In this document: in pieces, positions 50,246-57,844 of the stretch
Position numbering within the stretch: the stretch's first letter is position 1
How the letters are laid out: each line of letters begins with the position of its first letter
Assembly: GCA_019670725.1 (NCBI GenBank)
Contig: AP024629.1
Span: forward strand, 2,294,001 to 2,358,000
DNA from: Alphaproteobacteria bacterium SO-S41
GTDB lineage: Bacteria > Pseudomonadota > Alphaproteobacteria > Micropepsales > Micropepsaceae
Length of the DNA stretch: 64,000 bases
Reading direction: 5' to 3'
Made by a program: the position numbers and the translations under genes
The notes under the pieces: model-generated
The model's database searches: none
What the model saw: only the letters and a program-made list of their open reading frames with translations
What the model was told of the DNA's origin: nothing

Positions 50246-50548
50246 ATGCACAGTCGCACGCGGACCTACTGGCTCTACATTCTCGCTAGTGCGCGGAATG
50301 GGACGCTTTATATCGGCGTGACGAACGACATTTCGCGCCGTGTGTTGGAGCATCGCGATGGTAAAGCGGGGAGTTTCACCACTCGATACGGCGTGACCAA
50401 GCTGGTTTGGTTCGAGACATTCGACGACATCAACGACGCCATACTGCGTGAAACCCAAATGAAGAAGTGGCGGCGGGCGTGGAAGATCAGGGTGATCGAA
50501 GAGATGAACCCGGATTGGGCGGATTTGTTTGAGACGGTGGCCCTTTAA
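50246..50548 (+). CDS. Stand-alone GIY-YIG domain nuclease family protein
   Basis: A 100-residue protein consisting of one GIY-YIG domain: YWLYILASARNGTLYIGVTN carries the two signature parts, followed by the conserved Arg region DISRRVLEHRDGKAGSFTTR, KLVWFETFDDINDAILRETQ and the closing KIRVIEEMNPDWADLF. Small members of this kind are predicted structure-specific endonucleases; actual targets are unknown. It is flanked by family A repeats at 50135-50206 and 50580-50650. Its frame extends upstream through the first repeat, so a longer form could be mistaken for the protein; ATG 50246 is the best start, with a weak ribosome site. Confidence 0.85.
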   Translation: MHSRTRTYWLYILASARNGTLYIGVTNDISRRVLEHRDGKAGSFTTRYGVTKLVWFETFDDINDAILRETQMKKWRRAWKIRVIEEMNPDWADLFETVAL

Positions 50549-50579
50549 GGGGGCTAGCCTTTGCGGCCCAACACTCTGT

Positions 50580-50650
50580 TGTCACGCCTGCGACGGCGGG
50601 CATCCGTGGGCTGGCGCGGCTGCTGGATGCCCGCCTGCGCGGGCATGACA
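50580..50650. repeat. Palindromic repeat family A, copy 3 (diverged)
   Basis: About 71 bases with the same plan as copies 1 and 2, but the left arm (TGTCACGCCTGCGACGGCGG...) has several changes from the right arm (GGATGCCCGCCTGCGCGGGC...). The centre (GTGGGCTGGCGCGGCTGCT) closely resembles the centre of copy 2. It lies between the GIY-YIG and LLM genes. Confidence 0.9.
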
Positions 50651-50724
50651 GTTAAGAGCATCTCGAACACGACAACGAAGGGTGGATGCTTGCGCCCTCC
50701 CTCTCCCATGCCCAGATTGGGGGG

Positions 50725-51708
50725 ATGAAATTATCGATCCTGGATCTGGCGCCCATCGTCGAGGGCGCGACCGCGGCGGATGCGCTGCATAACGCAGCCG
50801 ACCTCGCCCAGCATGCGGAAGGCTGGGGCTATGAGCGCTTCTGGCTGGCCGAGCATCACAACATGATCGGGATCGCCAGCGCGGCGACCGCGGTCTGCAT
50901 CGCCCATGTGGCGGGGGCGACCAAGACGATAAGGGTCGGCGCGGGTGGCATCATGCTGCCCAACCACGCGCCGATGGTGATCGCCGAGCAGTTCGGGACG
51001 CTCGAGTCTCTGTTCCCCGGCCGGATCGATCTGGGGCTCGGCCGCGCGCCCGGCACCGACCAGCGGACGGTGCGGGCGCTGCGGCGCAGCCTGGATAACG
51101 CCGACAACTTTCCGCAGGACGTGCAGGAGATCCTCGCCTTCTTCGCCGAGGCCCAGCCGGGCCAGGTGGTGCAGGCCGTGCCGGGCGCGGGGCTGAACGT
51201 GCCGGTGTGGATTTTGGGCTCGAGCACGTTCGGGGCGCAGGTCGCGGGTCTGCTGGGCCTGCCCTACGCCTTCGCGTCGCATTTCGCGCCGGATTATCTG
51301 TTCCACGCGATGAAGGCCTATCGCGAGCGCTTCCAGCCGTCGGAATACAACGACAAGCCCTATGCGATGGCGGGCGTGCAGGCGGTGGTCGCGGACACGG
51401 ATCGCGAGGCGCAACGGCTGTTCACCTCGATGCAGCAGGCCTTCACCAACATGCAGCGCAACACGCGCGGCAAAATGCAGCCGCCGATCGACGACATCGA
51501 GACCTACTGGACGCCGGCCGAGAAGGCGCAGGCCTCGCGGATGCTGACCTATGCCTTCGTGGGCTCGCCGGACACGGTGCGCGCGGGGTTGAAGGACTTT
51601 GCGGCGAAGACCGGGGTCGACGAGATTATGGTCGCCGGGTCGGTGTTCGACCACGAGGCGCGGCTGCGGAGCTATGAACTGCTCGCGGGGATAGCGGGCG
51701 AGATCTAG
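50725..51708 (+). CDS. LLM class flavin-dependent oxidoreductase (luciferase-like)
   Basis: A 327-residue (beta/alpha)8 flavoprotein of the bacterial luciferase superfamily: [80 protein letters not shown] and [15 protein letters not shown]. It matches the subgroup often labelled alkanal-monooxygenase-like or MsnO8-type. The substrate is unknown. The ATG at 50725 directly follows a G-run; an upstream in-frame ATG at 50686 is possible. It is transcribed opposite to the surrounding tatD-holB block and sits between two palindromic repeats. Confidence 0.88.
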   Translation: MKLSILDLAPIVEGATAADALHNAADLAQHAEGWGYERFWLAEHHNMIGIASAATAVCIAHVAGATKTIRVGAGGIMLPNHAPMVIAEQFGTLESLFPGRIDLGLGRAPGTDQRTVRALRRSLDNADNFPQDVQEILAFFAEAQPGQVVQAVPGAGLNVPVWILGSSTFGAQVAGLLGLPYAFASHFAPDYLFHAMKAYRERFQPSEYNDKPYAMAGVQAVVADTDREAQRLFTSMQQAFTNMQRNTRGKMQPPIDDIETYWTPAEKAQASRMLTYAFVGSPDTVRAGLKDFAAKTGVDEIMVAGSVFDHEARLRSYELLAGIAGEI

Positions 51709-51729
51709 GCCTTAGGCCCTGCCCCACTT

Positions 51730-51797
51730 TGTCATGCCCGCGAAGGCGGGCATCCACCTTTGCTCCGGCATGGATGCCCGCCTTCGCGGGCATGACA
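51730..51797. repeat. Palindromic repeat family A, copy 4
   Basis: Perfect 27-base arms (51730-51756 and 51771-51797) around a 14-base centre. It lies between the convergent LLM and holB genes, where it might also serve as a bidirectional transcript end. Confidence 0.95.
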
Positions 51798-51807
51798 GTT
51801 TGGAAAA

Positions 51808-52803
51808 TCAGTTCAGCGCGGCGTAGCGGTCGAGCAGCCTGAGCACAATCGCGCGTTTGTCGATGTTGAGGTTGTCTTCGGCGCGGGCGAGGTCGGCGGT
51901 CATTTGCCAGGCGTCGAGCGCGGCGCGGTCGCCATTGGCGGCGGCAGCGGCGAAGGCGGTCTGAATCCGGTCGATGAAGAGACGGAAGCGCGGGGCCTGG
52001 GCGGCGGCCGCGAGGTCGTTGGCGAGGGTGTGCGCGGCGTTGGCGTCGCGGCCGCGCTTGCGGGCGATGGCGCTGAGTGCGTTGTCGAGGCCGGGCCCGT
52101 CATTGGCGGCCATTTCGAGCGCGGCGCCGACGCTGCCGCCCGCGAGCCTGGCCAAGGCTGGGGCGTTGTCGAGATCAGGCGCGACGGCGTGGAGCGCGCG
52201 CTGGAGGTCGCCCTCCCCCAGCGGGGTCATGGTCAGCAGCCGGCAGCGCGAGCGGATGGTCGGGAGCAGCGCGCGCGGCTTGTGGGCGATCAGGATGAGG
52301 AGGCCGCCTTCGGGCGGTTCCTCAAGCGTCTTCAGCAAGGCATTGGCGGCGTTCCGGTTGAGGTCGTCGGCGGCGTCGACGATGGCGATGCGCTTGCCGC
52401 CTTCGCTGGCGTGGCGCGAGAAGAAGTCGCCGAGGCGGCGGACTTCATCGACGGGGAGTTCGCCCTTCAGCTTGCCGGTCTTCGGATCGGCGGGGCGGCG
52501 GAGGATCAGCAGATCGGCATGGCCGCCGGCGAGGATGCGGCGCACAGCGGGGTGGTTCGGGTCGGTGTCGAGCGTCGCCAGCGGCGCGGTGGAGCGGCCG
52601 CGGGCCAGCAGCGCGCGGGCGACGCGGTAGGCAAGCGTCGCCTTGCCGATGCCCTTGAGCCCGCCGAAAATCCAGGCATGCGGCAGGCGCGTGTTGATGG
52701 CGCGCAGCAAGGTTTCCTCCGCCGCCGCATGGCCGAACACGGCCGTAGCTTCGCGGGGATGGGGGTAGCCTTCGAGGCGATCGGGTTCGGGGAGGTCAGC
52801 CAT
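51808..52803 (-). CDS. holB: DNA polymerase III delta-prime subunit
   Basis: A clamp-loader subunit of the replicative polymerase. The 331-residue protein has a AAA+ fold with a degenerate P-loop GGLKGIGKATLAYRVARAL, the segment KGELPVDEVRRLGDFFSRHA, Walker-B-like KRIAIVDAADDLNRNAANAL, the sensor 1 region LKTLEEPPEGGLLILIAHKP and LLPTIRSRCRLLTMTPL. The zinc-finger cysteines of DnaX are absent, consistent with delta-prime. A family B repeat (52823-52939) separates it from tmk upstream, an arrangement that usually is directly adjacent. Confidence 0.92.
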   Translation of the reverse strand: MADLPEPDRLEGYPHPREATAVFGHAAAEETLLRAINTRLPHAWIFGGLKGIGKATLAYRVARALLARGRSTAPLATLDTDPNHPAVRRILAGGHADLLILRRPADPKTGKLKGELPVDEVRRLGDFFSRHASEGGKRIAIVDAADDLNRNAANALLKTLEEPPEGGLLILIAHKPRALLPTIRSRCRLLTMTPLGEGDLQRALHAVAPDLDNAPALARLAGGSVGAALEMAANDGPGLDNALSAIARKRGRDANAAHTLANDLAAAAQAPRFRLFIDRIQTAFAAAAANGDRAALDAWQMTADLARAEDNLNIDKRAIVLRLLDRYAALN

Positions 52804-52822
52804 GGGACGAGCTTACCAGCAT

Positions 52823-52939
52823 CGTCATCCCGGCCGGAGCGCAGCGGAGAGCCGGGACCCAGGTGACTGCGCATTGTGCCTGACGCCCCTGGGTCCTGGG
52901 TCTCGGGCGCCTGACGGCGGCCTCGCCCGGGATGACGGT
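52823..52939. repeat. Dispersed palindromic repeat, family B copy 2
   Basis: About 117 bases with the order of parts seen at 33832-33937: GTCATCCCGGCC at the left, GCCGGGACCCAGGTGACTG, a GC-rich loop, CCCCTGGGTCCTGGGTCTCG, and GCCTCGCCCGGGATGAC at the right. It lies between tmk and holB in an operon that is otherwise closely packed. Confidence 0.88.
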
Positions 52940-52947
52940 TAGGGACA

Positions 52948-53601
52948 TCACGGCAGCAGGCCCTTCTTGCCCAAGGCGTCGAGGGTGCGGTTGAGGATGG
53001 CCTGGGCGACGTCGTCTTCGGTCTGGTTGGCGTCGATGAGGGTGCAGCGTTTCGGCTCGCGCTGGGCGATGGCGAGGAAAGCGTCGCGGAGGCGCTGGTG
53101 GTAGTCGCGGCCTTTGGATTCGAAGCGGGCGTCGCCGCCGCGTTCGTGGGCGCGGGCGAGGCCGACCTCGCAGGGCAGGTCGAAGATCAGCGTCAGGTCC
53201 GGTTCGGTGTCGCCGACGACGAGGCGGCGGAGGCTGGCGATGGTGTCGGCGGGGACGCCGCCGCCGGCGCCCTGATAGGCCTCGCTCGAGTCGGCGAAGC
53301 GGTCGGAGATGACGATGGCGCCGCTCTCCAGTGCCGGGCGGATGGTGCGGGCAAGATGATCGTCGCGGGCGGCGAACATCAGCAGCGCCTCGGTCAGCGG
53401 CGTCCAGCGGGCGGCGTCGCCGGTGACGAGGAGCTTGCGGATATCCTCGGCGCCCGGTGCGCCGCCGGGCTCGCGGGTCAGCACGACGCTGAAGCCGCGC
53501 TCCCGCAGCGTCGCGGCGAGGCGGCGTCCTTGCGTCGACTTGCCGGCGCCCTCGCCGCCCTCGAGCGTGAGGAAGAAACCCGGGAGGCGCGGCGTGCTCA
53601 C
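52948..53601 (-). CDS. tmk: Thymidylate kinase
   Basis: Phosphorylates dTMP to dTDP for DNA synthesis. The 217-residue enzyme has the P-loop FLTLEGGEGAGKSTQGRRLA (about 11-30), the dTMP-binding VVLTREPGGAPGAEDIRKLL, the DRFADSSEAYQGAGGG segment with the DR(Y/F) motif, and the LID region VGLARAHERGGDARFESKG. Its ATG overlaps the dacC stop by 4 bases (ATGA), showing coupling in the rlpA-dacC-tmk-holB order. Confidence 0.95.
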   Translation of the reverse strand: MSTPRLPGFFLTLEGGEGAGKSTQGRRLAATLRERGFSVVLTREPGGAPGAEDIRKLLVTGDAARWTPLTEALLMFAARDDHLARTIRPALESGAIVISDRFADSSEAYQGAGGGVPADTIASLRRLVVGDTEPDLTLIFDLPCEVGLARAHERGGDARFESKGRDYHQRLRDAFLAIAQREPKRCTLIDANQTEDDVAQAILNRTLDALGKKGLLP

Positions 53602-54770
53602 GTCGCGGGTTCGTAGCCGAAGAGGTTCAGCGAGATTGCGTTGCCGATGCGGCCGAAAATGCCGGTCTCTTCAACCGCGGTGGCGGCGACGAGCGGCACG
53701 GTGCGCGGGGGCTGGCCGGGCATCTCGATCGTCATCTCGCCGACGGCCTGGCCCTGGGCGATCGGGGCCTTGATGGGCGCGCTGTAGCGGTAGGAGATCT
53801 TGAGACCCTGGCGCGCTTCGGGCGTGACGAAGAGGCGGAGCGGTTCGGCGACGGTGAGCCCGACCTTCTCCGCTTCGCCGTTCCAGACTTCAGCCTCCGT
53901 CACGACCGCGCCGGCGGCGAAGACGTCGATGCGGCGGAATTCCTTGAAGGCGGCGTCCATGAAGCGGACGGCCTCGGTGCCGCGCTCGCTCATCGAGGTG
54001 AGGCCGGTGACGACCATGATCATGCGCTGGTCGCCGCGCTGCTCGGTGCCGGTGAGGCAGTAGCCGGCCTCTTCGGTGTGGCCGGTCTTCATGCCGTCGC
54101 CGGGCGGGGTCGCGTAGAGCAGCGGGTTGCGGTTGCCCTGGCTGATCGTCGTCTGGTCGCCCTCGCCCGGCTTCACGCCGTTGCCGGCCTTCCAGGTGAA
54201 TTCCTTCTCCGAGTAGAAGTGGAAGTAATCGGGGAAGCTGGAGATGATGTAGCGCGTGACCGTGACGAGGTCGCGGGCCGACATGTAGTGGTTCTCGGCG
54301 GGCATGCCGGACGTGTTCTGGAACAGCGAATTCGTCATGCCGAGTTCGCGGGCCTTGGCGTTCATCAGCGCGACGAAGGCTTCTTCCGAACCCGAAATGC
54401 CTTCAGCCAGCACGATGCAGGCGTCGTTGCCGGACTGAATGATCATGCCGCGCAGGAGGTCCTCGACGCGGATCTCGGTGCCGAGCTCCACGAACATCTT
54501 GGAGCCCTGCATCTTCCAGGCCTTCTCGGACACCTTGAATTTGGTGTCCATGGTGATGTCGCCCTTCTTCAGCATGTCGAAGATCACGGCGGCAGTCATG
54601 AGCTTGGTCATCGAGGCCGGCGGGATGCGCTTGTCGGCGTCCTTGTCGTAAAGGACCGCGCCGCTCTCATAGTCGACGAGGATGGCGGTCTTGGCCGACG
54701 TCTCGAAGGCGGCGGCAGGCGCGACGAGACCGAGTGCGAGGGCAAGGCAGGCGAAGAGAATTCTCAGCAT
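53598..54770 (-). CDS. dacC: D-alanyl-D-alanine carboxypeptidase (penicillin-binding protein 5/6 type)
   Basis: A periplasmic enzyme that removes the terminal D-Ala of peptidoglycan stem peptides. The 390-residue protein has a signal peptide (MLRILFACLALALGLVAPAAA), the active-site motif SMTK (S53, K56), SGN at 113-115, KTG at 228-230, the C-terminal PBP5_C beta domain, and an end segment GIFGRIGNAISLNLFGYEPA that fits an amphipathic membrane anchor. dacA is an equally valid name. It lies between rlpA and tmk, with a half copy of repeat family A just upstream of its start. Confidence 0.94.
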   Translation of the reverse strand: MLRILFACLALALGLVAPAAAFETSAKTAILVDYESGAVLYDKDADKRIPPASMTKLMTAAVIFDMLKKGDITMDTKFKVSEKAWKMQGSKMFVELGTEIRVEDLLRGMIIQSGNDACIVLAEGISGSEEAFVALMNAKARELGMTNSLFQNTSGMPAENHYMSARDLVTVTRYIISSFPDYFHFYSEKEFTWKAGNGVKPGEGDQTTISQGNRNPLLYATPPGDGMKTGHTEEAGYCLTGTEQRGDQRMIMVVTGLTSMSERGTEAVRFMDAAFKEFRRIDVFAAGAVVTEAEVWNGEAEKVGLTVAEPLRLFVTPEARQGLKISYRYSAPIKAPIAQGQAVGEMTIEMPGQPPRTVPLVAATAVEETGIFGRIGNAISLNLFGYEPAT

Positions 54771-54791
54771 CTGACGACTCCGAACGCTGAC

Positions 54792-54817
54792 TGGATGCCC
54801 GCCTGCGCGGGCATGAC
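54792..54817. repeat. Palindromic repeat family A, half copy
   Basis: One arm only (TGGATGCCCGCCTGCGCGGG and following GCATGAC) lies 22 bases upstream of the dacC start and 8 bases from the end of rlpA. The inner hairpin TGCCCGC...GCGGGCA is kept. Its place between two genes of one operon suggests later insertion or loss of the other arm. Confidence 0.85.
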
Positions 54818-54824
54818 CTTGGGG

Positions 54825-55808
54825 TTACTCAACAACAATCTGTGCGCCGCTTTGGCCGTCGCGCAGGACTTCATCGAGGATGCCGTCTGCTTCATCGACC
54901 GAGTCGATGGGACCGGCGCGCACCCGATAATACATTTTTCCCTCGATGTTCTTGGGAGAAATCGAGAACTGGGCGATCGATCTGAGGCGGCGCAGCAGGC
55001 GATCGGCATTTTCACGCGCCAGGAAAGCGCCGGCCTGGACGTAAATGAGCCCGCGGCCGGAGACGGCGACCTGCGTGACCGTGCCGTCCGCTTCGTCGAC
55101 TGGCGCGGCGGAGGAAATGGGAACCGGCGCGGCCGCGATGGGCGGCGGCGGGGCTGCGGCGACGGTACCCGGCGGCGGTGCAAGCTCGCCGGATTCGACG
55201 GCACCGGACGGCGCGGTGCGTGCACCGCTTTCGCGGCCGATCGCGGCTTCCTCGCCCCTGCCCTTCACACGCTGGCCGGGCTTCCCGTCGGGGAGGTCGG
55301 CGATCCCGACGAACTGGACGCGGACGCGGGTCATGCCCTGCGCCTTGAAGCCGAGCAGGATCGCGCCCTGTTCCGACATGTCGATGATGCGGCCGGGCTT
55401 GTAGGGGCCGCGATCGTTGACGCGGGCGACGATCGACTTGCCGTTTTCGAGATTGGTGACGCGGACATTGACCGGCATGGGCAGGGTCTTGTGCGCGGCG
55501 CTGACGAGCTTGGGATCGAAAATCTCGCCGTTCGCCGTCTTGCGGCCGGCGAAACCGGGGCCGTACCAGGAGGCGATGCCGGTCTCGTCGTAGAGCGGAT
55601 CTTCCTGGGGGTAGTACCAGACGCCTTTGACCTCGTAGGGGCTACCGACCTTATAGCGCCCGCCGGCGCCAGTCGGATGCGGGCCGGTGGCGTCGGTGGA
55701 GCCGCCGGTGGTGCCGCAGGCGGTGACGATGAAGGCCAGCCCCAGCAGCGCGACGGCGCGGGCGAGCAGGCGAAGCACGGCACGCGGCGCGGGAATCGAT
55801 GGGGTCAT
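54825..55808 (-). CDS. rlpA: RlpA-like septal ring lytic transglycosylase lipoprotein
   Basis: A 327-residue outer-membrane lipoprotein. A signal with lipobox ALLGLAFIVTACGTTGG is followed by the double-psi beta-barrel domain: EDPLYDETGIASWYGPGFAG, RKTANGEIFDPKLVSAAHKT, LPMPVNVRVTNLENGKSIVA, RVNDRGPYKPGRIIDMS. A Pro/Ala-rich linker and a C-terminal SPOR domain (GLIYVQAGAFLARENADRLL to YYRVRAGPIDSVDEADGILD) bind denuded septal peptidoglycan. RlpA of Pseudomonas cleaves such glycan strands. First gene of the rlpA-dacC-tmk-holB set. Confidence 0.93.
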   Translation of the reverse strand: MTPSIPAPRAVLRLLARAVALLGLAFIVTACGTTGGSTDATGPHPTGAGGRYKVGSPYEVKGVWYYPQEDPLYDETGIASWYGPGFAGRKTANGEIFDPKLVSAAHKTLPMPVNVRVTNLENGKSIVARVNDRGPYKPGRIIDMSEQGAILLGFKAQGMTRVRVQFVGIADLPDGKPGQRVKGRGEEAAIGRESGARTAPSGAVESGELAPPPGTVAAAPPPPIAAAPVPISSAAPVDEADGTVTQVAVSGRGLIYVQAGAFLARENADRLLRRLRSIAQFSISPKNIEGKMYYRVRAGPIDSVDEADGILDEVLRDGQSGAQIVVE

Positions 55809-55906
55809 GGGACGCCAAACTAGGGAAAACGCCCCGGCGGCGGCAAGCTTAGAAGACCGGCGCGCGCCTTATCGAGATATTAGGCGCCAGCGCGCAGGCT
55901 GCTGCG

Positions 55907-56398
55907 ATGACAGCTCCCGGGGACTTCATGGACGCGCGACTGCGCAAAGCGGCGGACTACCTGCTGCCGCGGCGGCATATGCGCGAGATTCATCCGGCGC
56001 AGCTCGGGACGGACATCCTGCCGATCCTCTTCATCGTCGACATCGAGCGCGGTTTAGACGGGACGAGCCTGAAGCTGCGCTATATGGGAACGGCGCTCGA
56101 CGCGACGTTCAAGCGCAGCCTGACCGGCCGGCGGCTGGAGGAATTCATCCATGGGCCGCGCGGCGCCGATGTGATGCAAGGCTTTCGCGCCGCCGCCGAC
56201 GAGCGCAGCGCGTTCTGGATGCGTCAGATCGTGCAGATCAAGGACGACGTGCCGCGCTTCGTCGAAGGCGTAGCGATCTATCTGGAACCCGAGCGGCTCT
56301 ATGGCGCGCTCGCCGTGGGCACGCTAGCGGACCGGTCGCTGCACACCAGTTTCGAGATCGTTCAACTTGAGCGTGCAATCGCTGTGGCGGCCATCTAG
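55907..56398 (+). CDS. PAS domain-containing protein (PAS_5 type)
   Basis: A 163-residue single-domain cytosolic protein. The pattern HMREIHPAQLGTDILPILFI, SLKLRYMGTALDATFKRSLT, GRRLEEFIHGPRG and SLHTSFEIVQLERAIAV matches the PAS_5 group common in alphaproteobacteria, which stands alone without an output domain. Ligand and function are unknown. Starts at 55907 and 55928 are both possible. It is divergent from rlpA and is followed after 42 bases by the MmgE/PrpD gene on the same strand. Confidence 0.78.
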   Translation: MTAPGDFMDARLRKAADYLLPRRHMREIHPAQLGTDILPILFIVDIERGLDGTSLKLRYMGTALDATFKRSLTGRRLEEFIHGPRGADVMQGFRAAADERSAFWMRQIVQIKDDVPRFVEGVAIYLEPERLYGALAVGTLADRSLHTSFEIVQLERAIAVAAI

Positions 56399-56440
56399 GT
56401 ATGCTCGCGGCGGCGCAGCTTCGGCGCTAGATAGCGAGTC

Positions 56441-57730
56441 ATGACCGCCCTTGCCCGCCAACTCGCCCGCCTGATCCAGACCAAGCCGGTGACGGATGCC
56501 GATCTAGAGGCCGCCGCGCTGCTGACGCTCGATGCGGTGGCGAATGCGGTGGCGGGGGTCAACTCCGATGCCGGGCGCAAGCTGCTGGCCGCGCAGGATG
56601 CGGGCGCGCCGTTCGGGCGCGCCTTCCTGATCGGCGCGCTGACGCATATTCACGAGACTGACGATCTGCATCGCGCGTCTGTCGTGCATCCCGGCTGCGT
56701 CGTCGTGCCGGCGGCCTGGGCGCTGGCCGAGCGGCGCGGGGTGTCGGGGCGTGATGCCTTAAAGGCGATCATCTGGGGGTTCGAGGCGACGTGCCGGGTC
56801 GGCGCCAGCGTCGGGCCGGCGCACTACAAGATCTGGCACAACACGGCGACCTGCGGTCCGTTCGGCGGCGCCGGCGCGGGCGCCGCGCTGCTGGGGCTCG
56901 ACGAGACGCAGTTCGCCTGGGCGCTGGGCAATGCGGGGACGCAGGCGAGCGGCCTCTGGGAGTTCATGGCGTCGAGCGCGATGTCGAAGCATCTCCATGC
57001 CGGGCGCGCGGCGGAAGCCGGTCAATTGGCGGCCGAGCTGGCCGCGCAGGGCTTCACGGGGCCGGAGACGATCCTGGAGGGATCGAAGGGCTTCTATGCC
57101 GGGCTGTGCCGCGATCCGCGGCCGGAAGCCGTGACGGCCGATCCCGAAGGCGCCTGGGCGGTGCATGAGACCTCGATCAAGCCGTGGCCGTGCTGCCGCC
57201 ATACCCACCCCGCGATCGACGCGGCGCTGGAACTGGCGGGCAAGATCACCGGGCGCGGGATCGAAGGCGTGCGGGTCGAGACCTATCAGGCGGCGCTCGA
57301 TGTCTGCGACCGCCCGCAACCGCAGACCGAGTACCAGGCGAAATTCTCGCTGCAGCATTGCGTGGCGGCGGCCTTGAGCGAGGGCCGGGTCGATTTCGCC
57401 TCGTTCGATGAAGCGGCGCGGGCGCGGCAGGCGAACCTCGCGCCGATGGTTCGGCTGAACGTGGTGGAGCCCTATGCCTCGGCCTATCCCGTTCACTGGG
57501 GCTCGGCCGTCGAGGTGAGCCTGCGCGACGGGACCCGGTTCAAGGCGAGCCGCACGGACGCCAAGGGCGATCCCGAAGCGCCGCTGACGCGGGGCGACAT
57601 GATCGCCAAGGCGCAGATGCTGATGCGGCTGGGCGGCCTTGCCGATCCGCATGTGCTGATCGAGGCGATCCTGGCGATGCCGCAGGCGGATGCCCCCCTG
57701 CCCTCGCTAATGCTGGGACGAGTGCGCTGA
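56441..57730 (+). CDS. MmgE/PrpD family protein
   Basis: A 429-residue member of the 2-methylcitrate dehydratase fold family: LTLDAVANAVAGVNSDAGRK, HETDDLHRASVVHPGCVVVP, NTATCGPFGGAGAGAALLGL, ASSAMSKHLHAGRAAEAGQL, and ETSIKPWPCCRHTHPAIDAA. True PrpD dehydrates 2-methylcitrate, but this shorter branch includes enzymes with other substrates (for example IscA-like dehydratases and cis-aconitate decarboxylase relatives), and no prp genes are nearby, so the reaction is left open. GCTAG precedes the ATG; no strong Shine-Dalgarno site. Confidence 0.88.
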   Translation: MTALARQLARLIQTKPVTDADLEAAALLTLDAVANAVAGVNSDAGRKLLAAQDAGAPFGRAFLIGALTHIHETDDLHRASVVHPGCVVVPAAWALAERRGVSGRDALKAIIWGFEATCRVGASVGPAHYKIWHNTATCGPFGGAGAGAALLGLDETQFAWALGNAGTQASGLWEFMASSAMSKHLHAGRAAEAGQLAAELAAQGFTGPETILEGSKGFYAGLCRDPRPEAVTADPEGAWAVHETSIKPWPCCRHTHPAIDAALELAGKITGRGIEGVRVETYQAALDVCDRPQPQTEYQAKFSLQHCVAAALSEGRVDFASFDEAARARQANLAPMVRLNVVEPYASAYPVHWGSAVEVSLRDGTRFKASRTDAKGDPEAPLTRGDMIAKAQMLMRLGGLADPHVLIEAILAMPQADAPLPSLMLGRVR

Positions 57731-57844
57731 CGCGGTCTCGACTGCGTAAAATCTGTAGCGCTCTCAAGGACTTCTTAAATATCGAGACTAAAACTGGGCC
57801 CGCCATTTAGCGCGGTTTCAAGGCTCGTCAGCTAGACTTCGATC

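Noticed and set aside
47904-54824. Possible CRISPR array from recurring palindromes
   Set aside because: The repeats are palindromic, separated by whole genes, vary in centre length, and have no regular spacers.
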